Assembly (NCBI GenBank): GCA_030151665.1
Contig: JASLDB010000092.1
Coordinates: 1 to 5,569 of the forward strand
Length of the DNA: 5,569 nt
Origin: Neisseriaceae bacterium
GTDB lineage: Bacteria > Pseudomonadota > Gammaproteobacteria > Burkholderiales > Neisseriaceae
Reading direction: 5' to 3'
In this document: positions 1 through 5,480 of the stretch, piece by piece
How the letters are laid out: the number at the start of each line of letters is the position of its first letter
Numbering within the stretch: position 1 is the first letter of the stretch
Position numbers and translations under genes: made by a program
Notes under the pieces: generated by a model
Database searches by the model: none
What the model was told of the DNA's origin: nothing
The model's input: the letters and a program-made list of their open reading frames with translations, nothing else

Positions 1-1
1 A

Positions 2-817
2 ATCGACCCAAAACACGGCTATTTATTCATTAATCAAGCCAGTTCCGCTAAGGCTGAAAATCTACTCAATAAGTTACGCCAAGCGCTTGGTGGTCTTGAT
101 GCTCAATATTTCGGAGTGCCACAACGACGCAAAAGAATCTTTCTTGTGGCAAGTGCTCGACAAGGATTCAGACCTGACCAAATACTTTTTGAGCCCAAAA
201 GCTTGTATGGGGATTTTGAGAAGAGCGAAAAACAGGGGCAAAACATTGCCAGTTTTACTGCATCAAGCTTTGGACAATATGAGCAAGTCGACAAATCAGG
301 AACCATAAGAGCGGCTGGCGGTGATTGTGGTCATGGTAGTGAAACGATTATTGCAGAGCCAATCAGTAAATGCCTAACTACTGGTACAGGTTCACGCATC
401 GATTATGAATCAGAAAGTTTTATAGTCCATGGCACACAAGACCCATGCGTATCAAAAGATACTGCTTTCACTGTTGGTCGGAATAATGGTGCTGAAAATG
501 TTGTAGCTTACTCAATACAATCAGCAGCAATTGGCAGAGATGGAAATAACGACCAGGTGCGAAGTTTGTACATGGAGAATATCACTCCGACTTTAACGTG
601 CGCAGATAGACATGCTGTTACATTCAACACGCAAGTTCGCAGATTAACACCACTTGAGTGCGAACGGTTACAAGGCTTTCCTGATAATCATACCTTAGTG
701 CCATATAAAGGAAAGCCAGCAACAGATTCGCCAAGATACAAAGCTTGTGGCAATAGCATGGCGGTGCCGGTTATGAAATGGATTGGTAAACGAATATTAA
801 ATGAGGTTTTCACATGA
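2..817 (+). CDS. C5-cytosine DNA methyltransferase, C-terminal part (phage Dcm-like)
   Basis: The 5' end of this gene is outside the window. The visible 271 residues are the C-terminal part of a DNA (cytosine-5-)-methyltransferase, which transfers a methyl group from S-adenosylmethionine to C5 of cytosine in a specific DNA sequence. Motif VIII is clear as FGVPQRRKR (about residues 37-45 of the visible part). A long target-recognition region follows (about 85-210), then motif IX as RRLTPLECERLQGFP (213-227) and motif X as YKACGNSMAVPV (246-257). The catalytic PCQ and ENV motifs would lie upstream, so activity cannot be judged. The target-recognition region, with stretches such as CLTTGTGSRID, looks like that of prophage-encoded Dcm-like enzymes. 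No restriction gene is visible beside it, so an orphan phage enzyme protecting phage DNA is likeliest. Its TGA overlaps the next ATG (ATGA), implying translational coupling. Confidence 0.93.
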   Translation: MDPKHGYLFINQASSAKAENLLNKLRQALGGLDAQYFGVPQRRKRIFLVASARQGFRPDQILFEPKSLYGDFEKSEKQGQNIASFTASSFGQYEQVDKSGTIRAAGGDCGHGSETIIAEPISKCLTTGTGSRIDYESESFIVHGTQDPCVSKDTAFTVGRNNGAENVVAYSIQSAAIGRDGNNDQVRSLYMENITPTLTCADRHAVTFNTQVRRLTPLECERLQGFPDNHTLVPYKGKPATDSPRYKACGNSMAVPVMKWIGKRILNEVFT

Positions 818-1281
818 TAGAGCAACTCATTCTCGACCCGTGCTGTGGCAGTCGCATGTTTTGGTTTGATAAAGCAGACGACCGTGTTGTGTTCTGTGAC
901 CAGCGAATCGAAACACACCCGTTAAATGATCGCATATTAAGTATCGAACCTGATGTACAAGCTGATTTTCGCAATATGCCGTTTCCTGATAACACTTTCT
1001 CATTAGTTGTATTTGACCCACCCCACCTTAAGGTTGGCGGTGATACAGGCTGGCAAGTGAAGAAGTACGGCATATTGACAGACAACTGGCGCAATGATTT
1101 AAAAGCTGGCTTTGCTGAATGTTTCCGTGTTTTAAAAACAGGACACACGCTGATTTTTAAATGGAATCAAATACAAATTCCAACGCATGAAATTTTAAAG
1201 CTGACAGATAGAAAGCCGCTATTTGGCCATATTTCAGGCAAACGAAGCGATACACATTGGATTGTGTTTATTAAGGATTAA
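814..1281 (+). CDS. Phage-type class I SAM-dependent methyltransferase (putative DNA methyltransferase)
   Basis: This 155-residue protein has the minimal layout of a class I SAM methyltransferase. A DPCCG motif at residues 8-12 fits the SAM-binding motif I. FDPPHL at 67-72 fits the catalytic motif IV of amino-methyltransferases (a DPPY-like variant with His). FRVLKTGHTLIFKWN at 104-118 is the usual later strand-and-turn motif, and SGKRSDTHWIVF near the C-terminus resembles the tail of small phage methyltransferases. The DPPH motif suggests an exocyclic amino group as acceptor (adenine N6 or cytosine N4), but the substrate is not proved. The start is fixed by the ATGA overlap with the cytosine methyltransferase and a GAGG site at 803-806, seven bases upstream. 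I recognise the family but no specific gene name. Confidence 0.85.
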   Translation: MIEQLILDPCCGSRMFWFDKADDRVVFCDQRIETHPLNDRILSIEPDVQADFRNMPFPDNTFSLVVFDPPHLKVGGDTGWQVKKYGILTDNWRNDLKAGFAECFRVLKTGHTLIFKWNQIQIPTHEILKLTDRKPLFGHISGKRSDTHWIVFIKD

Positions 1282-1283
1282 TC

Positions 1284-1466
1284 ATGGAAAAAGAATATGC
1301 CCTATACCGTGGTGATGACATGGTCGACATGGGCACAATTACTGAATTGGCACAAAGACGTGGTGTTAAAGTTAATACCATTCGTTATTACGGCACACCA
1401 ACGTATCAGAGCCGAGGTCGTGGCCAAAGTGGCAAGCGGCTCGTTTTAGTGAAATTAGATGATTAA
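1284..1466 (+). CDS. Small phage protein, possible helix-turn-helix DNA binder
   Basis: This 60-residue protein begins two bases after the methyltransferase stop, behind an AAGGA site at 1273-1277 that lies inside the end of that gene. It matches a type of small protein common in phages of many hosts: an N-terminal KEYALYRGDDMVDMGTI strand pair, a short helix-turn-helix-like stretch (TELAQRRGVKVNTIRYYG, about residues 20-37), then a basic segment ending in RLVLVKLDD. The recognition-like helix and the basic RGRGQSGKR suggest nucleic-acid binding. No function is established that I can name. It is the last gene before a strong terminator, so it probably closes the methyltransferase operon. Confidence 0.75.
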   Translation: MEKEYALYRGDDMVDMGTITELAQRRGVKVNTIRYYGTPTYQSRGRGQSGKRLVLVKLDD

Positions 1467-1491
1467 ACCCACCCTAGCGGTGGGTATTTTT
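1467..1491 (+). terminator. Rho-independent terminator after the methyltransferase operon
   Basis: A perfect 7-bp stem (ACCCACC at 1467-1473 with GGTGGGT at 1479-1485) encloses the five-base loop CTAGC. It is followed by ATTTTT at 1486-1491. It begins immediately after the stop of the 60-residue gene and ends 15 bases before the next ATG, so it separates the methyltransferase operon from the excisionase-like and integrase genes. Confidence 0.85.
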
Positions 1492-1506
1492 ATGGAGTAA
1501 AGGATT

Positions 1507-1893
1507 ATGGAACTAACACCAAGGCTCATGCGTGTTGGCGTGGCTGCTAAATATTGTGGCTGTAGTGAGAGCATATTTCGTGAACGATTTTTGCCGCACT
1601 TAACACCACTTTCTTTTGTTTTTGAGAATGCAAGTTTATTTGATCGTACAGAAATCGATGTGCTAATAGACAAGCTAACACAAGAACAGCTTGCAAATTC
1701 ACGAAATAAAAACAACAATAAAGGCAGCGATAAGCAGCCAACCCAATCGAAAGGAGTTAAACCATGGCTGCAAAAAGACTCACAGGCATTACTAAGCGTG
1801 GTGAAACGTGGCACATCGACAAGAAATACCGTGGCTCAAGGATTCGACAAAGCTGTTTTACTGGCGACAGGGAAGAAGCAGAAGCAATCTTGA
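1507..1893 (+). CDS. Excisionase-like helix-turn-helix protein
   Basis: The N-terminal half of this 128-residue protein looks like a winged or AlpA/MerR-like helix-turn-helix: RVGVAAKYCGCSESIFRERFLPHL (about residues 9-32), then a short wing and LFDRTEIDVLIDKL (44-57). Such proteins beside phage integrases usually act as recombination directionality factors or regulators, binding near the attachment site and biasing the integrase toward excision. A polar, Lys/Asn-rich linker follows, then a tail ending FDKAVLLATGKKQKQS. A GGAG site at 1494-1497 sits nine bases before the ATG. The last 130 bases overlap the start of the integrase gene in a different frame. Excisionase function is inferred from fold and position only; it could be a simple transcriptional regulator. 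Confidence 0.7.
   Translation: MELTPRLMRVGVAAKYCGCSESIFRERFLPHLTPLSFVFENASLFDRTEIDVLIDKLTQEQLANSRNKNNNKGSDKQPTQSKGVKPWLQKDSQALLSVVKRGTSTRNTVAQGFDKAVLLATGKKQKQS
1751..1756 (+). promoter_or_regulatory. Strong ribosome binding site that fixes the integrase start
   Basis: AAGGAG lies seven bases before the ATG at 1764, inside the coding region of the excisionase-like gene. It supports the integrase starting there, so that the two genes overlap by 130 bases, rather than at a later codon. Confidence 0.8.
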
Positions 1894-2917
1894 TTCAATT
1901 AATGTCTGAAATAGATAGGGCTGTCGACTTCCACAAGCGCCCACAACGCACTTTTATGGAAGCCGCAACCAAACATCTATTGGAAGTACAAGAGAAGCCA
2001 AGCGCTGAACTGGATGCCATTATGCTTAAGTCGCTTATGCCATTCATTGGTGACGTTCAATTGGACAAACTGCATGATGGCACAATGCAAAAATACATAC
2101 AACATCGAAAAAAAAAAGATGGCGTAAAAAATAGAACAGTCAATGTGGCTATTGAACTTGTTATTCGTATTTTAAGCAAATGTGCAAGAAAATGGCGTGA
2201 CGACTTTGGTTTGACATGGCTTGAAACAGTGCCATTTATTTCCAAGCTTGATGAACAAGCCGATGCTAGACAGCCCTACCCGATGTCATGGAAAGAGCAA
2301 TCATTTTTAATGAGTGAGTTCCTGAGCATTTGCAAGTTATGGCTATGTTTAAAGTCAATTGCGGATGCCGAGAGCAAGAGGTCTGTCAGCTTCAATGGGA
2401 ATGGGAAGTTTTCGTTCCTGAGTTGAATACCAGTGTTTTTGTGATACCAGCCAATTTTGGTGGTCGAAATGGCAAAGGCGGCGTAAAGAATCAAGAAATG
2501 CGCTTAATCGTATTGAATGAAACAGCAAAATTTGTCGTTAATTCACAACGTGGTAAGCATCATGTTTATGTTTTCCCTTATGCTGACCGTTGCTTAAATA
2601 GAATGAATGACCACGCTTGGCGTAAAGCTGCCAAAAGAGCTGCTTTGGCATATGAAGAAAGTATGGGCAAGAAAGCTGACGATGGATTTGCTCATATGCG
2701 CGTCCATGACCTAAAGCACACTTTTGGGCATCGGTTGCGAATTGCTGGCGTCCCGTTTGAAGATAGGCAATTTTTACTTGGCCACAAAACAAAAAGCGTA
2801 ACAACACACTACTCTGCCCCTGAACTTGCTCATTTGATTGAAATGTCGAACAGGGTAAAAGAGAGTGATAATAGGCAATTAAACGCACTAACCATTATTA
2901 GACAACGTACAGCTTAA
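1764..2917 (+). pseudogene. Frameshifted phage tyrosine-recombinase integrase
   Basis: The gene reads as one integrase in two frames. The first, from 1764, gives 186 residues of arm-binding and core-binding domains (ITKRGETWHIDKKYRG at 9-24 is the typical N-terminus) and then runs out of frame to a stop at 2424-2426. The second resumes with PEHLQVMAMFKVNCGCREQEVC and continues to the TAA at 2915-2917. Joining them by restoring one base near 2321 gives about 384 residues, normal for this family. The catalytic half holds the first Arg (CREQE), a likely beta-hairpin Lys (GGVKNQEM), HDLKHTFGHRL, LLGHK and the nucleophile Tyr in TTHYSA. The canonical second Arg is Lys here (HDLK); I recall this in related phage integrases, so it is probably not a defect. 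As sequenced, no intact recombinase is made. A sequencing error is the main alternative. Confidence 0.85.
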
Positions 2918-2927
2918 AGAAAACGTG

Positions 2928-2946
2928 TCCCACAAAACTCCCACAA
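2928..2946 (+). repeat. Two tandem TCCCACAA repeats, candidate integrase arm-type sites
   Basis: TCCCACAA occurs at 2928-2935 and again at 2939-2946, a start-to-start distance of 11 bp or about one helical turn. They lie just after the integrase stop and about 70 bp from the tRNA core, where arm-type sites for the integrase N-terminal domain are expected. The repeats are seen directly; binding is inferred. Confidence 0.5.
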
Positions 2947-2963
2947 CAGTTTTTTGAAGGCAT

Positions 2964-2986
2964 AAAAAAAGGTAGCCGAAGCTACC
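2964..2986 (-). terminator. Minus-strand terminator downstream of the tRNA-Pro 3' half
   Basis: On the minus strand GGTAGC, a TTCG loop and GCTACC form a 6-bp hairpin (2986-2971), followed directly by seven Ts (2970-2964). It lies about 30 bases after the tRNA CCA end, where a tRNA transcript terminator belongs. On the plus strand the same hairpin is followed only by AATTTCTTT, so it would be a weaker terminator for the integrase gene. Confidence 0.75.
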
Positions 2987-3016
2987 AATTTCTTTAATAA
3001 GAACAAAGTCTTATAA

Positions 3017-3066
3017 TGGTCGGAGTGAAAGGATTCGAACCTTCGACCCCTTGCACCCCATGCAAG
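3017..3066 (-). other. Attachment-site core: 3' half of tRNA-Pro(GGG), 5' half absent
   Basis: Read on the minus strand, these 50 bases are exactly the second part of a tRNA. The anticodon stem CTTGC/GCAAG encloses the loop ATGGGGT, giving anticodon GGG. A five-base variable loop GGGTC follows, then the T arm GAAGG-TTCGAAT-CCTTT, the acceptor strand CACTCCG, discriminator A and an encoded CCA. Anticodon GGG and the implied C1-G72 pair identify proline. The bases that should supply the 5' half, from 3067 rightward, do not resemble a D arm or a CGGAGTG acceptor strand. This is therefore not a functional tRNA gene but the repeated core left when elements integrate into the 3' part of a tRNA gene. 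It carries no usable promoter or 5' half here. Confidence 0.85.
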
Positions 3067-3244
3067 CTAAAAATATCCACTAACATACTGTTTAATAAGA
3101 AATAGTCCTTAAAAGCTTCTAATATCTTTCGGAATGCAACACCTAATAACGATAAGGCTTTGGCTTGTATCATCTTCCGTTTATTAGAAGTATGATCATT
3201 CCCCAAACAGCAGAAATAAATGCTACATTTCATAAAACGAATAA
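3067..3244. other. Gene-free stretch between the tRNA core and the Fic gene
   Basis: I see no supported gene, no clear terminator and no second tRNA half in these 178 bases. An open frame on the minus strand (from 3233) runs through the stretch and into the tRNA half. Its part before the core includes MIQAKALSLLGVAFRKILEAF, which could be a remnant of a coding sequence. Its continuation, VEGSNPFTPT, is merely translated tRNA, so it is not annotated as a gene. Attachment-arm sites of the right-hand integrase would be expected here, but I could not identify any. Confidence 0.5.
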
Positions 3245-3988
3245 TTAATTGATAATTGCCAAATACCTCTCCAAAGATCTTAACTCTTCTTTAATGAGTA
3301 ACTCATTAATCTTCGAGTAATCTTGCTTTAAGCAAGCTATATCCAAAGCATCGTAATACGATAATCGGTTTTCAGCACGAATGATTACTGGTAAATAATC
3401 GTCTTGCATCAAAATTAAATTACTTAGCAATCGCCCGGTTCGACCATTACCATCACTAAAAGGATGAATTTTCACAAAATCATTGTAGAACTGTGCAGCT
3501 CGAATAACAGGATGATAGTCTTGGAACTCAGTATTAAATCGCTCCATCAACTTCATCATTTCTTCAGGAACCTTAATATGGTTTGGCGGTATAGTCGATG
3601 CACCGCTAATGACAACATTTTGTGTTCGATACGAACCTGCATCTTTAACAGTATTCTTGGTAACTAAGTAATGTGTTTCTTTGATAATATTTTCAGTCAA
3701 CAGCTCATTGTTTTGAATCAACGACTGAATATACAAAATTGCTTCTTGGTGGTTGATAACCTCTAGGTGCTCACGAAGTGTTTTACCTTGACCAACAGTT
3801 AAGCCTTCTAGAATCACTTTGGTTTCATTGATTGTTAATGTATTACCTTCAATGGCATTAGAATGGTAAATCCACTCCAAATTCATTGCTTCTTGCAAAG
3901 AGGTCAATGTCAGCTCTGGCAATGGGCGATAAGAATGAATTTTAGCTTTCAATTCATCAATGTTTACTAACTGATTTTGTATAGTCAT
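3245..3988 (-). CDS. fic: Class II Fic-domain protein (predicted AMP-transferase)
   Basis: This 247-residue protein carries the full Fic signature HPFSDGNGRTGR (residues 175-186), with the catalytic His175 and the phosphate-binding GNGR loop. Fic proteins usually transfer AMP from ATP to a Ser, Thr or Tyr hydroxyl of a target protein. SNAIEGN at 43-49 matches the (S/T)xxxE(G/N) inhibitory motif. Placed N-terminal to the Fic core it defines class II, where Glu47 obstructs ATP until the inhibition is relieved. GSYRTQNVVISG (118-129) fits the flap that positions the target. The protein ends soon after the Fic core, without the C-terminal winged helix seen in longer members. I chose the ATG at 3988, preceded by GGTGAAGG; a GTG at 4000 would add four residues but has no clear ribosome site. 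The target is unknown. It is the last gene before the attachment core, a usual cargo position. Confidence 0.92.
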   Translation of the reverse strand: MTIQNQLVNIDELKAKIHSYRPLPELTLTSLQEAMNLEWIYHSNAIEGNTLTINETKVILEGLTVGQGKTLREHLEVINHQEAILYIQSLIQNNELLTENIIKETHYLVTKNTVKDAGSYRTQNVVISGASTIPPNHIKVPEEMMKLMERFNTEFQDYHPVIRAAQFYNDFVKIHPFSDGNGRTGRLLSNLILMQDDYLPVIIRAENRLSYYDALDIACLKQDYSKINELLIKEELRSLERYLAIIN

Positions 3989-4007
3989 TGCCTTCACCAC
4001 GTCGAAT

Positions 4008-4035
4008 TTTATACATTGATTTTAGCATAGTTAAA
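4008..4035 (-). promoter_or_regulatory. Candidate promoter of the fic gene
   Basis: On the minus strand TATAAA (4013-4008) fits a -10 box about 20 bases before the chosen ATG. TTTAAC (4035-4030), 16 bases further upstream, is a weak -35 match. The -35 candidate overlaps one copy of a direct repeat. Weak consensus in AT-rich DNA keeps confidence low. Confidence 0.35.
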
Positions 4036-4064
4036 ATATGCACTAGTTAAATCCAATATAGTGC
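4028..4064. repeat. Overlapping direct and inverted repeats upstream of fic
   Basis: TAGTTAAA occurs at 4028-4035 and 4044-4051, 16 bp apart. GCACTA at 4040-4045 and TAGTGC at 4059-4064 form a perfect 6-bp inverted repeat with a 13-base spacer. They lie in the 98-bp gap between the right integrase and fic, at and just upstream of the possible -35 box, where an operator could sit. Short AT-rich repeats can arise by chance. Confidence 0.4.
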
Positions 4065-4098
4065 TATCAGAATAAAAATCCCTACCACCAATTAAAAG

Positions 4099-5220
4099 CT
4101 ATTCTTTGGGGATATTTAAAATCACGACACTAACTGGCGTTTCTTTATCCTTAATATAACCTTTGGTCGTTTTCGATTCAGTATGTGCAGCTGTTACACT
4201 AATTTGCTCAAGCTTGAACCCTTGTTTTGCCGCATCAGTTATCGCTTTGGGTCGTAAATCTTTAAGCGTGACACCCTCGATACCTGCTCGTTCACAAGCC
4301 CGACGCCAAGCACTTCGTATTCCACTGGCTGAAAATGGAGCACCGCTTTGTGTATGGATCACATAATCGCTATCAATACTGTATGCCCCACTGATGCTTT
4401 TTAAAGCTCGTAGAATATCAGGTGTCATCGGAATAATCACATCGGCACTGGAACTGCCTTCTGTTTTGGTTGGCTTGAAGTAAATTCCCTCTTCCCTAAT
4501 TTGCTCTCTTTTAAGTAGACGAATTTCCGTTGTGCGCTGTGCTGTTAGATAGCATAAATCCACAAAGGCCAATGCCATTAATCCAGTTGGTACTGTATTG
4601 CCATTCACATCAATCAATAAACAATCCCGTATTTTCAAGAAATCAGCATCATTTAAATATACTTGCCGTTTCTCAGGTGTTTCAACAGTGACATTTTCGA
4701 CTGGATTCAAATGGCACCAACCTTTTCGGCAAGCATATTTAAAAAAATCTGACAGGTAGGAACGATACACCTGTGCCATTCTAGGCGTATCCTCCTTTGA
4801 ATCCAAAAATGCTGCAATGTGCTTAGGTAATACATCTATTACATTAAATTCGTGAAATGCATGCAACAGATTGTCGCTTAATGTTTTTAAATCCTGATTC
4901 CTTGTTAAGAACATTTTTAGCTTCTGCACATCATTTGGTCGTTTCTTATCTCGCCTTTTGAGTAGATAGGCATAATATTCTTTTAAATGAATCGGCATAT
5001 CTCCCGCATCGAAGCTGCGAATATTGTGCGATACAATCTCCTCAGCCAAATTCCGAGCCCTTAGCATCCCATCATTAATATGGCATAAGCTGTGCCACTT
5101 TAACTTCTTACCTGATACAGGGTGCACCAAAGGCTCACTCCAAAACAAATAGTAGCGATTATTTTTGCGATAAATTCTGCTTAATGACAGTAATTTATTA
5201 TCTTTACGTTTTCTCCCCAT
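4099..5220 (-). CDS. Tyrosine-recombinase integrase (right element), apparently intact
   Basis: This 373-residue protein is a phage-type tyrosine recombinase that would cut and rejoin DNA at attachment sites. A basic N-terminus (MGRKRKDNK) leads to a segment with RKNNRYYLFWSEP, likely the arm-binding part. A core-binding helical domain occupies roughly 75-175 and the catalytic domain roughly 185-365. Visible active-site residues are Arg229 (TAQRTTEIRLL), probably Lys252 (FKPTKTEG), Arg323 (LKDLRPKA), His346 (AAHTE) and the nucleophile Tyr355 (TKGYIK). The His of the usual HxxR motif is Lys320. The C-terminal TPVSVVILNIP resembles the tail of relatives with KDLR-type motifs. The ATG is preceded by AGGATG. 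It begins nine bases after the DUF4224-like gene, implying one transcript. It is clearly different from the left integrase, so the two elements probably arrived separately. Confidence 0.93.
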   Translation of the reverse strand: MGRKRKDNKLLSLSRIYRKNNRYYLFWSEPLVHPVSGKKLKWHSLCHINDGMLRARNLAEEIVSHNIRSFDAGDMPIHLKEYYAYLLKRRDKKRPNDVQKLKMFLTRNQDLKTLSDNLLHAFHEFNVIDVLPKHIAAFLDSKEDTPRMAQVYRSYLSDFFKYACRKGWCHLNPVENVTVETPEKRQVYLNDADFLKIRDCLLIDVNGNTVPTGLMALAFVDLCYLTAQRTTEIRLLKREQIREEGIYFKPTKTEGSSSADVIIPMTPDILRALKSISGAYSIDSDYVIHTQSGAPFSASGIRSAWRRACERAGIEGVTLKDLRPKAITDAAKQGFKLEQISVTAAHTESKTTKGYIKDKETPVSVVILNIPKE

Positions 5221-5229
5221 GGTTTCATC

Positions 5230-5469
5230 CTAATTTTTTAATCTTAATTTTGGTTCTTTGCTATCAACTTGAACCCCTATACTGGGCATACTATATGTAA
5301 CCAAACCACATTGCTTATGCAATAGCGCCTCATATGCTGAATCGCACATCACAACACCACCAGCATCTACAGGAACATGTGCCCCCAATATTTGCTTAAA
5401 CCACCGTGCTTGTGCTGCTTTAGTTTTTTTACCTGTTACCTCAACTAATTTCTCTTGATTCCACCGCAT
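5230..5469 (-). CDS. DUF4224-like small protein upstream of the integrase
   Basis: This 79-residue protein has the pattern I associate with DUF4224: LVEVTGKKTKAAQARWFKQIL (about residues 8-28), then VPVDAGGVVMCDSAYEALL (32-50). The motif resembles a small DNA-binding fold with a conserved TGKKxxxAQxRW. Such genes are typically found directly upstream of phage integrases, as here, and may act as excisionases or regulators, though the family name records no settled function. A GAGGTGAG ribosome site precedes the ATG. The sequence after about residue 55 is variable and has no recognisable motif. Confidence 0.75.
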   Translation of the reverse strand: MRWNQEKLVEVTGKKTKAAQARWFKQILGAHVPVDAGGVVMCDSAYEALLHKQCGLVTYSMPSIGVQVDSKEPKLRLKN

Positions 5470-5480
5470 CTTGACTCACC

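Larger units (their letters stand above)
1..3066. mobile_element. Integrase end of a prophage (left element), ending at the tRNA-Pro core
   Basis: Phage-type DNA methyltransferases, a 60-residue protein of a kind common in phages, an excisionase-like regulator and a tyrosine integrase run in one direction and stop about 100 bp from a partial tRNA. This is the usual layout at the integrase end of a temperate phage inserted in a tRNA gene. The other end lies beyond the window. No structural, packaging or lysis genes are visible, so a satellite or degraded prophage is possible. The frameshifted integrase suggests the element can no longer integrate or excise by itself. Confidence 0.75.

Noticed and set aside
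87..308. A 73-residue frame starting inside the cytosine methyltransferase gene
   Set aside because: It lies in another frame across methyltransferase motif VIII and the start of the target-recognition region, has no family features, and the methyltransferase frame is unambiguous.
2301..2330. Programmed -1 frameshifting to make full-length left integrase
   Set aside because: The shift must occur after the TGA at 2315-2317 in the second frame, which excludes the T-run at 2304-2308. No X-XXY-YYZ heptamer exists in the remaining interval, so a mutation or sequencing error fits better.
2934..2955. AAAACT/AGTTTT hairpin followed by two Ts as a terminator for the left integrase
   Set aside because: The stem is only six pairs with a single G-C pair and the T-run is poor. 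The stretch is better explained by the TCCCACAA repeats.
2994..3233. A 79-residue open frame on the minus strand crossing the tRNA half
   Set aside because: Its C-terminal third is translated tRNA sequence (VEGSNPFTPT), a common false gene beside tRNA loci, and no ribosome site or family match is visible. At most the upstream part is a remnant.
3464..3667. A 67-residue plus-strand frame opposite the Fic motif
   Set aside because: It is the antisense shadow of the Fic gene, whose motif is unambiguous.
3245..4098. A Fic toxin-antitoxin pair
   Set aside because: No small antitoxin gene with the inhibitory motif is adjacent. The inhibitory motif is within the Fic protein itself, so no separate antitoxin is expected.
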